In this document: positions 11,262-22,438 of the stretch, piece after piece | Position numbering within the stretch: position 1 is the stretch's first letter | How the letters are laid out: each line of letters begins with the position of its first letter | DNA from: Talinum fruticosum | Lineage: Eukaryota > Streptophyta > Magnoliopsida > Caryophyllales > Talinaceae | DNA length: 64,000 bases | Direction: 5' to 3' | Assembly: GCA_021018815.1 (NCBI GenBank) | Contig: JAITYX010000053.1 | Coordinates: forward strand, 1,302,001 to 1,366,000 | Position numbers and translations under genes: made by a program | Notes under the pieces: generated by a model | Told to the model about the DNA's origin: nothing | What the model saw: the letters and a program-made list of their open reading frames with translations, nothing else | The model's database searches: none

Positions 11262-13201
11262 ACAAATTGGACTACGTTTCCCTATGAATTGAAGGGATTT
11301 TCTCTTTTCCGAAGATGGAAATGGATTTGATAAAGGGTGATAGTTTTTGAAAGTGGTGATGTATCCCTTAGTAAGATTCCCGCTTTTTCATAATCTGATT
11401 TGGAATAAGTTAGGCAAAGGTGCATGGTGATTTTATTAATTATTTTATTTTAGGAATTATTTTTAGAAACCTCAGGATATTATTTCAAAACTAAATATGA
11501 ACAAATCGGAATTAGTTTTAGTTTTGCCGTAGGGCTTTTGGGCCAAGCCGGTGTGAATACACCGGCTTGGACCGAAACCCTACCCATTAACCGTTTGACA
11601 CCGGCGAGAGCTAGCGCCGTACGGTTCACAGGTGTGGGCCGTGGGCCCAAACTAAGGTGATAAGTCTCGGTCTGACCGCCGGATCTAAAACCCTTTGTTC
11701 TGTTGTTTTCAATTAGAAAATGTCGAGGAGCAAATTAGGACAAATAAATAGGAAAAACAGAGTCGGTAGTCAGTTTTGAAAACAAAAACTAACAAAAAGC
11801 AAAATAAAGAAATATTCTTCTAATATTAGTATGGGAAAACTAGGTTTGAAAAGGTTTAAAATTGACTCCATCCTGTCTAGAACCGAGAATGCGGATTTGG
11901 GGTTAAAGGTACTAAATGTAGGGATAAGCCCTTCCGTTCCGCTCTCAAAAGATGACCTTTACTAATTTGAGAGGTGAGTTCAAACAATGCATTAAAGATA
12001 ATCATAAAACATATTAAGATGTGAAATTTAAACAATCGGGGCATGCTAACGAAAGCGATAAAAGCATATATAAAAGCAATAAATAAAAGCGATAAAGAAA
12101 CGAAAATGAAAGGAAAACAAAAATAAAAATGTTACACCGAGGCAGGGAGGAATTTAATGTGATTACCTCTTTCTCCACAATACTGAAAATGATAAATAAC
12201 AAAATTAAATAAACCGTAATTTGAAGGCCGATTTGGCGCCCTTAAGTTATCCCACATGCTTATCCGGATTTCGAACTGGATTTGAAAGTGTGACAGTGGT
12301 GAATTAAAAAGGTTTTTGTGAACTCTTTGTGAAGGTAGGTTGATATTGATGAATGATGAAGGATTAGGGATTCGGTGTGGGGACTTCAATAAGAATAGGC
12401 TGAAAATAAACCAAGAGATCAAAATACTAGAGAGTGCATTCAGTAGCTCTTAATTTAGCTTCAGCAGCATAATGCATAGGAATGAGCACATGCAAAATGA
12501 AAGCCTAAGCTCTCTATTTATAGGAGAGGTTTAAGTCACAAATGACCTAGGGTTTCATCTAAAACAACCGACTAAAATGGGCGGAAAACCAGCCAGTAGA
12601 ATCACCAAAAATTGGACCAAATTAGGCTTTCACCGGATCCCGGAATACTGTCGTGATGCATGGCGCTGGATATAAATGAACTAATACGTCCCTAGCTTCC
12701 TTCCGTGTTGCAGCTAAACTCGAAGAAAAATGCAGCATTTGGGGGTAAAATCCCTTGAAATGCGGTGTCGGGCATGAGTGACGTTGTTTTGTGAAAATAA
12801 GCTCTGTGTCTTAGTTGGACATTTTGGAGCAAAATGTAGCATTTTGGTGATTCTTACCATGAAACGTGGCGTCGGCCGTATGACATCATATGGATAAGTT
12901 TAGTTACGTGTTTCGGTTGGATGCTTGGTGATGAAATGCGGCATTTTAAGCATTGAAGGGCTCCGTGCGGCGTCGGCCTAGAGTTAACTCCGGAGAGTTG
13001 ACTCGGGCTTGGATGAAAGAAATGGATTTTGGACGAACCCCGGGAAAAAGGTTTATTTTTTGTCGCTAAAGGGTTTTTGTGGTTTTTTAGCTTTCATCAC
13101 ACCAATCGAAACCGATCCTGATCTAAATCCACAAACAGGACTAGGATTTCATCACTGGCATAAATAAAAGAGATAAAGATGACACGTCTTTTGTGTCTAC
13201 A
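11224..13201 (-). mobile_element. Tat/Ogre-like gypsy 5' LTR (minus strand)
   Basis: This 1978-bp LTR on the minus strand starts TGTAGACACAAAAG at 13201 and ends TTCCTACA at 11224, and is followed by the PBS. Its length and sequence match two other LTRs in the window (40848-44860 less its insertion, and 42073-44081). A TATA box lies at 12514-12522. The product-like frames at 12014-12422 are not conserved in the other LTRs and look like chance. The right end abuts plus-strand leader of a second Tat element exactly at the TG terminus, which suggests integration into it. Confidence 0.9.
12514..12522 (-). promoter_or_regulatory. TATA box of the Tat LTR
   Basis: The minus strand reads TATAAATAG, followed by AGAGCTTAGG. 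The same box occurs at the equivalent place in the other two LTRs (43309-43317 minus, 41549-41557 plus), so it is the conserved LTR promoter. Confidence 0.75.
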
Positions 13202-13712
13202 GCACTGGCCACCACTGGTCAGTCCAAAAGGATCCTGCCAAGGACCCTCTATCTCTTCGATCGGTTTGTCTTTTAGGGTTTTGACTTTTTCTGCAGTTTC
13301 ATTTTACATTTCCAATTTTTCATTTAGCCAAAATAAATTCGTCGAAACTAGGTCATAAGCATCGTTTCACATTTCATTTCATTCGCTTTGCATTCCTTTT
13401 GTGCATCCAAATAAAAAAGCATTCTTTCTTAGTTCCTTCGGGTCTCACACTTAAGGCCCTTCCTCCCAAAAGTTGCTATTCCTTCACAGGGTTCTTAACA
13501 TTATCCTTTGGATTGCAAAATAGGGAAGTTTACTAGCATTGGGTATCTTCTGAATCCGAGCTCAAAAAGGTTAGAACGCGTCGGCTAGAGTCCGGAACCT
13601 CTTCCCCTTACTCTATGCCACGTTCTATGCCGGTGCGATCTACCTCGGTATATAAACCACCGATTTAGTCTATTTTTCATCATAGGATAGAACCTAAAAG
13701 GATTCCCTTCCA
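13202..13712 (+). mobile_element. Plus-strand Tat element, partial leader
   Basis: The sequence from 13202 matches the Tat leader seen on the minus strand around 6967-7020 (ACTGGCC, AGTCC, AAGG, TGCCA, GGACCC words in order) and then the part at 1416-2080. It runs up to the gag ATG at 13713. The upstream 0.7 kb of leader and the 5' LTR of this plus-strand copy are missing. The minus-strand LTR terminus lies there instead. Confidence 0.75.
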
Positions 13713-14354
13713 ATGGTCGGAGAAGCGGAACAAACTCCTATCATCACTTTGCTCAATGAATCCTCAGCCAAGATGGAAGCCTAAATTAAGGCTTAGGATA
13801 AGAAGATAGAATTCATATCCGACACTCTTTAAGTTATCTTAAAGAATCTTGATGATAATTAGAAAGATGGTGAAGAAGAAGAAGAAGTATGAGGAAGGGG
13901 TCCTCCACCCGAACTTTCTCCGCAAACCAGGTCCTAAACGCAAGCCTAAGTCTAATCTACGCATAGGTCGGATAAACAAATGTTGTGGGAGTCATCCATG
14001 TTCGAAGTCACTACTTTGATCATATAGGATTCACTTCAATCTCCTAAGGGAAGCTACCCCTTAAGTCCACCATGCCATACATCAAGTTTTGTGGTTACGA
14101 GAATCCCCATCACCATGTTCGCAACTTCTTAGGAGCAATGACACTTAAGAATGTACCTTAAAACACCTACCACATCATCTTCCCATGGACTTTTCATAGT
14201 GATGTAATGAAGTGGTACAATGTTGTTAACCCATGCAAGGTCACCAATTGGAATGATCTATGTAAGGAGTTCCTACACCAATACTCCTATAACACTAATC
14301 TACCTGTAATACTTAGAGACTTCAAGTTTATCAAACAAGCTTGGAAAAAAAGAT
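13713..14354 (+). pseudogene. gag: Tat-clade gypsy gag, N-terminal part
   Basis: The frame starts MVGEAEQTPIITLL at 13713 and has stops within 30 codons and frameshifts. The retrotransposon gag domain is readable at about 14070-14345: KFCGYENPHHHVRNFLGAM, then FPWTFHSDVMKWYN, NWNDLCKEFLHQYSYN and LRDFKFIKQAW. The F...L...A..WY and W..L...F...Y pattern is that of the plant retrotransposon gag family. The protein would form the capsid of the element. It is cut by copia element A between 14354 and 23926, and the frame resumes there (DLQTF, then RWR). Confidence 0.85.
14350..14354. repeat. TSD of copia element A, left (AAGAT)
   Basis: AAGAT occurs at 14350-14354 and again at 23926-23930, directly after the CA end of the right LTR. 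Joining the flanks restores continuous gag homology of the host gypsy element, confirming the insertion limits. Confidence 0.85.
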
Positions 14355-15853
14355 AAAGGTTTGCTCCTGGAGAGTCTAAGTCACCTTAGAGGGGGTGAAT
14401 AGGGTGAAGAGGAAATTTAACACAGAAAGGAGGATTAAAGTTTTAAAAAACTTTGAATCTGTCTTAGTCTAGATTGCACTCGGAAAAGTATGAACTCGAA
14501 TTACGTGGAAACCCTCCTGGAGCGAGAAAACCACGGCCAACGCTAATCCAACCACCAAATCAAATCCACTATTTTGAATCCACAAAATACAATAGACAGA
14601 CTCAACCAGAATTGCTCCCTTAGACAACTCCTTACAAAGTTTTCCTAGACTCGAAATTCCCTTATCTCGATCTAGTACTTCCTAACCGAGGTAACCTTTA
14701 CAGCTCGGTCAACGGATCTTACTCGGAAAGTAAGAAAGAGAATTTGTAGCCGATTACAAGACCTTACAACTCGGAAAGATGTTAACTATAGAGTTAGAGT
14801 TGTAAGTAGAAAATTGAATACAAATACAAAGACTTTTACTTAAGAAAGTGTATTGACAATGATTCCAGCAATCTTCAAGTCTTGAGAGTTCGCTTCTACT
14901 TATAGATGACCAAGCAGATTAGCCGTTGTGACTATCTTTTGACTAGAAGTCCTCTGTGACCGTTTTAACGGTTCTTCTAAGTCGCTCGAGAAAAATCCAT
15001 TGAGATGTGAACGTTGTGAAACGGCTCTTGGTTCCTTAGAATGTCCCAATCCACTTGGTGGTGTCCGAAAAGTAAGGTGGAAGCCAACGTTGAGCTTAGC
15101 GTTGAAGATTTTCTGTTTTGGAAACAGACAACCCCGACATAGTGTCCGGGCCTTGGTCGAAGTAGAAAGGCCTTGTCCGCTAGTGATTCACAGCTTGAAG
15201 CCGGTTACTTTTGTATTTCAAAAATAGAATAACCTCGTTTAAATAACCTACAAAAGTAAATCAAATTTTGGTTCTCAAAGTATAAAATACTTTGGTCCAA
15301 GATTAGACACGAGATAATAATTTAATTAAGATAATTAAGTGCATAATTATCTCGAGTCCTAGAAGAATGGAATTTTCTGAGTCTAATATACATTATACAC
15401 AAATTCAATTTGAGTCGGTGTAGAAGAAGATCAAGTTAGATAAAGAATATCGAGTAAGAGTACTTAATCTAGACATATATAGTTCTAACAAAACAAGTCG
15501 ACTTAGAGAGTTGAATCAACATAGTAATTCACTTGAACTTAGAATATGAAGTCGGACATGAGTTTAAAAGTGTTAGAGCAAATGTTTGAACATGTCATAA
15601 GTCCGAGTCATGTTTATGTGACTCAGAATCATTAGTGTGAGTTGATGAACAATAGTGTGCTTTCTAAGTCGAGTCACAATTGAGTGAAAACACATGCAAT
15701 AGTTCCTGTAACGCGCAAAAAGTTTCCAAACCACTTAGAATAGTTTTCTATATTACTTAGAATGACTTGTAATCAAAACTTATAAGAGATGAAGTTTGTA
15801 CCTAAATTCTTGATAGTACTTAGACTGATATACATGGAAGGTATGAGTCTTTA
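14355..15853 (-). mobile_element. Copia A 3' LTR (1499 bp)
   Basis: It matches the right LTR at 22454-23925 throughout, with many substitutions and small indels. A 33-35-bp segment present in the right LTR (CTAGGGACAAGCGAGCTGAG and following) is missing near 14700, between two TTACAGCT-like words, so the loss probably came from slippage between direct repeats. A TATA-like word lies at about 14885-14893. Confidence 0.9.
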
Positions 15854-15870
15854 ATTTCCCCTTTTTATGA
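15854..15870 (-). other. Polypurine tract of copia A
   Basis: The minus strand reads CATAAAAAGGGGAAAT directly before the 3' LTR. Element B has CAAAAAGGGGAGAT at the same place. This is the plus-strand priming site for reverse transcription. Confidence 0.75.
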
Positions 15871-16664
15871 AAGTCATTCCATACTCGAGATAGAAACTTT
15901 GTTAGTGATAAAGTAGTTAGTTTTCATTCTTTTCTCGAAAGGTATAACAGAGTTTTGAGATAATAGCAAACGTAATTTCAACTTAAGAGTTTATGAGAGT
16001 TATTATGCTAAGAATGTAACAGAGCTAAGAATGACATATCGCATATACATGAAGTGTTTCGAGCTTAGAGAATTGCTTATATCGGAGCAAAAATATTATG
16101 TAACCGAGTTGATATATCGAGCACAAAATATTCAAACAAGATTCACCCAGAAAAATTGAAACTCGGAAGACAATTACACTTAGAGATAAATAAGCACGAA
16201 ATCGGATACTTCATTAATATTCACATAAACATAGGAAAAATATATACAAAAAGGTGAGAGAAAACTCCCCCTAAACAAGACAACAAATTTTCTAATTATT
16301 CTCCCCTTGCCTTTCAGCAAAAACAAAAAGAGGAAGAATGTATCAAGAAGATACAATTTGTGCTTCTAGACAAGCATTAAAACAGAAATAGAAAGAAAAA
16401 AAAATTGTCGAGGTGGACGAACGTGCGAGTGCTCCTTCGCTGATAGGAGCAAAAAGACGTGGATGATGTAGGCGGGGCGGCACTCGGGATCTCCGGGATT
16501 GGCTCGGTTCCGAGTGGTCGACCTACAACGAGGTTGTCCAGAGGTTCATCCTCTTGAAAGTCGATGGAGGGAGCTGCTTGTTCGAGCTCGACGATCGTTG
16601 ACCGACCTTTGTCGGCGGGTTCTTCCGACTCACTTAGACTACCGTCCGAGCTTATCGGTTCCGG

Positions 16665-17999
16665 TTAGAGGGCGGGAGCACGTTGTCCCTCGACTGCTTC
16701 CTTTTCTGCTCCTTCTTCCTCCTTCTCTTCTTCTTCCTTCTCCCCTTCCTCCTTCTCCTTAGAAGGAGCTGCCTTAGCCATAGTCTCCACTTTTTCTTCT
16801 TCTTCCTCTCCGGAAGGAGATTTGACAAGGCTCGAGGACTCCTTAGATGTGTCCGAGTTGCCCGGGTCCCGAGCTACTTTGGAGCGCCTTTCTTGAAGGA
16901 GCTCAATCAACTCCTTCGCTCCTTGACGAGTGCCTTCATCTCAAGAAGCACGTCTTACTGCTCTCGGATTTGGGACTCGAGCAGTCTTTTGGTTGATGGT
17001 CATTGATCGAAGGACGAGTCTTGAATGACCGGAGGGTGTCCTTAAACTCGGTAGACATAGAGGAGATCTTGTCCATTATTGCGATGGAGAAAGCGGAAGA
17101 AAGAACATGGGAAACACCCGAGGTGGAGGCACCACCAGGTGGAGGTAGAGAGAGAAGAGTTGAGTTTGAGTCCGAGGCGGAGAAGGTTATCTCGGTTCGA
17201 GCTATGGAACCGGACACCCGGTTGCATCTCTTGGTATCCATACCCAAGTTCTTTTCTGCCAACGACTATGGCAGCCTCGAAACTCGCGTTAGGATTTGAG
17301 GGGAGGGGAACTTTGAATTGCTTAAAAATAAAGGTAAGAAAAGCCCCAAAAGGAAGAGGGGTGGATTTCTTAGTCCGAGCTGGCACAGAGGCTATATGCT
17401 CGATAATAGCTGGAAAAGTTCTACTTCGTATCCCTCGAGGATGTCAAAGAGCACTTTGAGATGCTTAGAGTTTGGGTTGTCTTTGCTCGAATGTTGAGAG
17501 AAAATGGTTCTCATTAGCAGAAAACACGAAGACGGGCTTCGACTTCATCTAAGTCACCGAGAAGTTTTTACGTGACTCGGGGATTTCTTTTGCGTACTTC
17601 TTAAAGAATTCATCAACAACCTCATTGAAAGGTATAGGGTTGTTGTTGAGGAAAAGAGAAGAGACTTTGAATAGACGGTGGAGGAGAGAGACGTTGATAC
17701 AAACAACGACATCCTGAAATCTGGAGGTGAGGATACCCTCAAAGTCTGGAAAGGTTTTAGTAGAACTCATAAATTAGTTACGGGTAGATGAACTCGCTGA
17801 AATAGAGGAAATTGTAAACCCCTATTGTTTAGATGTTATTGAACCATGAAAACATGGTGGTTGGGAAGAATTTGTCATCCAACGTTAGGTGTTGGGTGAC
17901 AATGATTTTAGAGGGGTTAGAAGGGCCCTCTTGGCTTTTAGTATGGGGTTTCTTAGTTGCAGAACAAAGAAAGTCCGGGTGGGAACCTCTTTTAGGCAT
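16665..17999 (-). pseudogene. Extra ORF between RNase H and 3' LTR (copia A)
   Basis: The frame starts at ATG 17999 with MPKRGSHPDFLCSATKKP, almost the same as the start in element B (56596). Downstream and through frameshifts there are segments conserved with B: LDDKFFPTT, NPIPFNEVVDEFFKKYAKE, PLPFGAFLTFIFKQFKVPLP, then a part with heptad-like spacing (MDKISSMSTEFKDTLRSFKT), and an acidic tail (SGEEEEEKVE, EKEEEEKEEE). The order resembles the accessory post-pol ORF of Sirevirus-type copia elements, sometimes called env-like. It also recalls plant proteins annotated as putative plant transposon protein. I see no signal peptide or transmembrane segment, so an envelope role is not supported. 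It has its own TATA box upstream (18286-18294). Several stops make it non-functional. Confidence 0.7.
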
Positions 18000-18027
18000 A
18001 CTTGGATGTGGAAAGGAGAGGAGATGA

Positions 18028-18140
18028 ACTTTGACAGAGAGAGAGAAGATAACTTCGAAGAGAGAGAGAGACAGAGAGAGACAGAGAGAACTAGGAAAGT
18101 AGAGAGTAAAAAGAAAATGAAAGAGGAGAGAGAGAGCTGA
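18028..18140. repeat. GA-rich imperfect microsatellite
   Basis: Runs of (GA)n with interruptions, at the 5' leader of the extra ORF. A shorter (GA)7 run lies at 18428-18443. Element B has a GA run at 57003-57024 and GA-rich sequence near 56630-56710. Confidence 0.85.
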
Positions 18141-18285
18141 GAGCTTTCGGTGCTTACTTGAGATCATTCTTGTGTTGCTTGAGAGAGAAAGTTTGCTCTT
18201 TGAAAACAGTGAACTTACTCGTGAGGTTGTATGCGAGAGTGAGAATGAGTAGAAAGTCAAGTAGCGAAATGAAGGAAAGATGATG

Positions 18286-18294
18286 CTATTTATA
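18286..18294 (-). promoter_or_regulatory. TATA box upstream of the extra ORF (copia A)
   Basis: The minus strand reads TATAAATAG, 287 bp before the ATG of the extra ORF. Element B has TATAAATAG at 56860-56868, 264 bp before its ATG, in matching context (both followed by CTTCATTTC and ACT). It is separate from the LTR TATA box. This suggests the extra ORF is expressed from its own promoter. Confidence 0.65.
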
Positions 18295-18685
18295 GAGAAA
18301 GAATGGTCCTTCAGTATTTATTCTAACTCAACTCTCGTTGCCTCAAACTGGTGTGACTGTTATGCTCTCCAACGGTTACACTTCCAGTGTTTGTCGGCCA
18401 ACGGCTAGTTCTCTCATCAATACGTGCAGAGAGAGAGAGAGAAAAAGAAAGATTTTAAAAGATATTTATGAAATTCTCCACTAATCTGAAGATGATTTCG
18501 AAGTTTGATGTCCACTTTTCTCAAAAGCCGAGTCTGACTCAGTAAAGTTTCGAGAGACTCAAAACTGCAAGCAAGCAATAACTCATAGCTCGAGTATCAC
18601 TGGGTCAACTAAACTACTTATTAAAGCACGAAAAAGAGAACATTTAACACATAATCATGCAAAGTTCATTCTTAATAAAGCAAAA

Positions 18686-19316
18686 CTAATCCTCACTATG
18701 TGGCTTAGTAAAGATATCAGCTAGGTGAATTTTGGTAGGCATGAATTCAAGTTCAATATCACCTTTCTCACAATGGTCTCTTAGAAAATGATATCCGACC
18801 TCAATATGCTTTGTGTTTGAGTGTTGAACTAGATTCTTAGTGATACTGATTGCACTTTGATTGTCACACTTGATTGGAATTGATTTGAATATAAGTCCAA
18901 GATCTCTCAAGTGTTGTTTGATCCATAGAATCCGAGCATAGCATGCTCCGACTGTAATGTATTCAGCTTCAGCGAGTTGATAGAGTTACTGAGTTCTGTT
19001 TCTTTGAGTGCCAAGATATAAGGGATTGACCTAGAAGCTGGCAGGCTCTGAGGTGCTCTTTTATCAACTTTGTATCCAGCATAGTCGGTATCCGAGTATC
19101 CAACATAGTCGATATCCGAGTATCCGAGTGAGAGTCGGTTATGAGTCTCTTCAGTACCATAGATCTAGATTCCGAGTCCCTACAAGGTATCTGAAAATTC
19201 TCTTCACAGCGAGTGAGATGTGATTCATTTGGATTAGCTTGAAATCTTGCACATAGACAAACACGAAACATTATGTCCGGCCTACTAGAAGTAATATACA
19301 GTAAAGATTTAATCAT
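18686..19316 (-). pseudogene. pol: Copia A RNase H
   Basis: The last part reads KCDNQSAISITKNLVQHSN, KHIEVGYHFLRDH and LADIFTKP, which is the standard C-terminal end of copia RNase H. Before it are LLYITSSRPDIMF, CARFQANPNESHLT, SLISWHSKKQNSVTLST. The usual segment AEAEYIAAGACRAR is disrupted by frameshift around 18950-18980. There is a local duplication: TRISTMLDTRIPTMLDT comes from repeated copies of the sequence GTATCCGAGTATCC at 19075-19125. RNase H would degrade the RNA template during reverse transcription. Confidence 0.88.
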
Positions 19317-19335
19317 ACCTCGATAGAGTTTCGAT

Positions 19336-19730
19336 CTACTGCTTTACCTTTTTCGTCTCAATTCGGTTTTGTCTTGCTTGCTCATAGGTGTTGCTTGCAT
19401 GTTTTGCATCTTGAAGTTTGTACTTCTTCAGCAGCTCCTTGGTATACTTTGATTGATGGACATAGATGTCATCTTTGTCTTGCTTGATTTGTAGACCAAG
19501 GAAGAAATTGAGTTCTCCCATCCTGCTCATTTGAAATTCCTATCTCATTAACTCAAAAAATCTTGACATAGAATTTCATTAGTAGCTCCAATTATTATAT
19601 CATCAACATAGATCTCAGCAATAAGAAAGTCTTTCCCCTTGGTTTTTATAAAAAGAGTCTTGTCAATCGACCTCTTCTAAAATCATTTTCAACCAAGAAA
19701 TTTCTCGATCTTTCATACCAAGCTCCGGGT
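19336..19730 (-). pseudogene. pol: Copia A reverse transcriptase, C-terminal part
   Basis: Readable segments are WYERSRNFLVENDFRRG, then MGELNFFLGLQIKQDKD and YVHQSKYTKELLKKYKLQDA, which belong to the RT thumb/connection of copia elements. The YVDD catalytic region is only hinted at (LLLRSML frame). The N-terminal fingers and palm are gone: sequence jumps at 19725 from the WYER part to the QEELNQFERN linker, relative to the complete order in element B. Frameshifts and stops occur throughout. Confidence 0.85.
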
Positions 19731-19732
19731 GG

Positions 19733-21055
19733 TTAGAAGGTCATTTGGTCAAAGTCCGAGACTTGGTTTCTTTCAAATTGATTGAGTTCCTCTTGCATGG
19801 CCTCTACCCATTCAGGTTCATTTAGGGCTTCTAGTGCATTTACGGGTTCGATTATCGATATGAATGCGGTGAATGCACATAGATTTTGTAGAGAGGAACG
19901 AGTTCTTACTCCACTATTGATATCGGACAAGATGTTTTCGAGTGGGTGGCTCGAAGCATATTTGAATGCTCTACCTGTTCGTACTCGAGCTTGCTCATCT
20001 GATTGGCCTTCAATATTCTGAGTTGGCTCTTGAGTCGTCTTATTCTAAATCATGGTGTTCTCGGTTACCTCATTCCGAGTGACTTTTCCTTGACTCTTTC
20101 GTAGCTCATCTTCGGTAAGATCATTATCTCGACCGAGCTTCGATCCGAGAATGTTAACTCACTTGGTTTCCCTTGATTAATCTCATGAAAAACAACGTGG
20201 ATGCTTTCTTCCACTTTAGTTCCTTTATTGAAAATGCGATATGTTTTGCTATGAGATGAATAACCAAGAAAAATACCTTCATCCGACCGAGCATCAAACT
20301 TGGTCGGGTGATCTTTACCATTGTTGTGAACATAACGGTTATATGCAAAGGGTTTAAAGTATAAAATGTTTGGTTTCTTCCCTTTGTAGAGCTCGTATGG
20401 AGTTTTCTTCAAGATGGGTCTAATGAGGCATCTATTTAGTGTGTAGTTTCTTTGTCTTGATCGCCTCGGCCTAAACATAGTAGGGTAGATCATGTTCAAT
20501 CATCATTTTCCTTTCTATTTCTTCAAGAGTTCAGTTCTTTCTCTCCACTACTCCATTTTGTTGAGGAGTTCTTGGTGCTTGAGAAGTTGTGGGAGATACT
20601 ATTCTTATCACAAAACTCTGCAAATTCCGAGTAGTCGAACTCCCTTCTATGGTCGGTTTGAGTTCTTTTGATCCGAGTTTGAGACTCAACTTTAAATTTT
20701 CTGCAGAGGTTGCTTGAACTCTTTGAAAGCTTCATTTTTGTGCTTAAGAAAACAAACCCGGGTAAATCATGAGTAATCATCAACAATCACAAGTACATAT
20801 GATTTACCTCCGAGACTCTTGACGAGGATTTCACCACATAAGTCCATATGCAACATTTCAAGCACTTTGGATGTGGAAACAGTTTTGAGATATTTTAAAG
20901 ATGATCGACTTGTTTCCCTTTTGTGCATGCTTCACAAATTCTATCTTTCTTAAATGCACAGTTAGGAAATCCTCTAACTAAACCATGAGATGCAAGCTCC
21001 TTAATGGTGTGCATACTAACATGACCTAGTCTACAATGCCATGTCCAAGAATCAT
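19733..21055 (-). pseudogene. pol: Copia A integrase and linker
   Basis: From the 5' side, the zinc-binding part reads WHCRLGHVSMHTIK near 21040-20990, followed by FPNCAFKKD and TKGKQ. The catalytic core follows: MLHMDL (first Asp), RTDHRREFDYSEFAEFCDK at about 20680-20620 (second Asp) and, in the ERKNRTLEE region near 20530, the Glu. Then come LKKTPYELYKGKKPNI, FDARSDEGIFLGYSSHSK and VEESIHVVFHEI, typical of the C-terminal part of copia integrase (20065-20499). The linker to RT reads SDINSGVRTRSSLQN and EWVEAMQEELNQFERN (19733-19930). Several stops are present. Confidence 0.88.
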
Positions 21056-21320
21056 CATGTAGAGATGCTTTTAAACAAGATAAATTCGACTTGGGTCGGA
21101 GAGATGAATAGTGTGAGTATTACCCGATCTCTTACCCGAGAGCTCGGTCTCCTTGGTAGTTTCATCGAAATATAGCGAGTTGGTCGAGTGAATCTTACCT
21201 CTTGACCTTTGTCACACAATTGAGTGATGCTTGAGTAGATTGTATTTTAATCCCTTGACAAGGTAGACTGGGCTGACCAGATTGTCTCCTTTTCAAATCT
21301 TGCCTATCGCAATTATCTTG
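21056..21320 (-). pseudogene. pol: Copia A protease-integrase linker, protease active site deleted
   Basis: The stretch reads ...IGKI, VYLVKGLKYNLL, the usual segment after the protease. In element B the protease core precedes this (60320-60430) and is itself separated from the zinc knuckle by about 0.8 kb. In A the sequence goes directly from CCAATTATCTTGC-like sequence at 21310-21320 to sequence matching B at 61204. The missing 884 bp include the protease active site. Confidence 0.8.
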
Positions 21321-21399
21321 CTTCTAAGTCCGATAGTGCAATCGGACACTTTGAGTCGTCCGAGTCTTCATCTTCTTCGAGATGAATCTTCATCACTTC

Positions 21400-22381
21400 A
21401 TGTGGCCATCATAGCCTTCTTCTTCTTTCTATCCCTTTTTCTTCTTGGACAATCTTTGACTATATGATCTTTGCTGCCACATTCAAAATAGCCGAGTTCT
21501 TAGTTAAAGATAACGTTGAAAGGAAATAATGTTTACCTTTTCTATCCTTCTTATCTTTCTTGTAGAACTCTTCTCTTGGCCTTTTATCCTATTTCTTGTG
21601 CTTCATCATTCTTTTGAAGCCTCTAGTGATAAGTTCCATGGGATCTTCTTCTAAGTCCGATGAACTCGAGATTTTCTTCTCTCGCTTTACGAGGCCTTCA
21701 GCGCAATATTCCTTTTAGTGCTGACCTTGGCGTCCTCCTCTTCCGAGTGGATCTCATGGGTGAGTAGCTTCCCAATAAGTTCGTCTGGCTTTAATAGAGA
21801 GAGGTTACGAGCTTCCTCGATGGCTGTCACCTTGGGACCCCATCTTCTCTTGGGTAGGCTTCTTAGTATCTATCTACACATTTCCTTATGGGAAATCTTT
21901 CTACCCAGAGATTTGAGATTGTTAGTAATCTCGGTGAAGCGGATGAACATCCGAGTGATGTTTTCTTCGGCTCCATCTTGAATAACACGTATTTGTGAAG
22001 ATATTGGCTTATCTTCACTTGTCCGACTTGGCTAGTGCCTTCATAAATGTTGACAAGAGTGTCCCACACTTCTTTTGCTGTGTCACAAGTCGACACTCTA
22101 TTGTATTCTTACGAGCTGATGGCGCACATCGGAATGTTAATTGCTTTAAAGTTCTTTACGAACTTTTACGCCTCTTAAGTGGTGTACTCGATCTTTGCTT
22201 TAGGCACGTGTCTTATTTCCTCAATCCTCATTGGAATGTAGTTTCCTTCTCGTACGATGTTCCATACATCTTCATCATGATCCAGTGGAAAACATTCCAT
22301 GAGCTTCTTCCAGATGTACGAAGTTTGATGCTTTAAACTTTGGTGGTCTGCTGGAAGATCTTTCTTCATCGAACTCTCCAT
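21400..22381 (-). pseudogene. gag: Copia A gag with zinc knuckle
   Basis: Capsid-type gag segments are readable: DHDEDVWNIVREGNYIP, TAKEVWDTLVNIYEGTSQV, KISQYLHKYVLFKM and the KMEP..FTEITNNLKSLG region, the pattern of the UBN2 (copia gag) family. Near 21400-21490 a CCHC zinc knuckle can be read as ECGSKDHIVKDCPRRK, preceded by the lost first Cys. The start lies near 22381 (MESSMKKDLPADHQSLK), 60 bp after the PBS. Stops and frameshifts interrupt it in several places. Gag forms the particle and binds RNA. Confidence 0.85.
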
Positions 22382-22438
22382 TATTCTAAGCCATTCGATC
22401 TTTAAATCTTTGGCTGGTTAAATACTTTTGAAAGGCTA

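Noticed and set aside
11224..13201. The region as an inversion of the 5' LTR of the plus-strand Tat element
   Set aside because: The leader words at 13202-13260 are also present in the inverted leader at 6967-7020, so two copies must be involved, and the junction falls exactly on the LTR terminus.
16665..17999. The copia extra ORF as an envelope gene
   Set aside because: No signal peptide, cleavage site or membrane anchor is visible in either copy.
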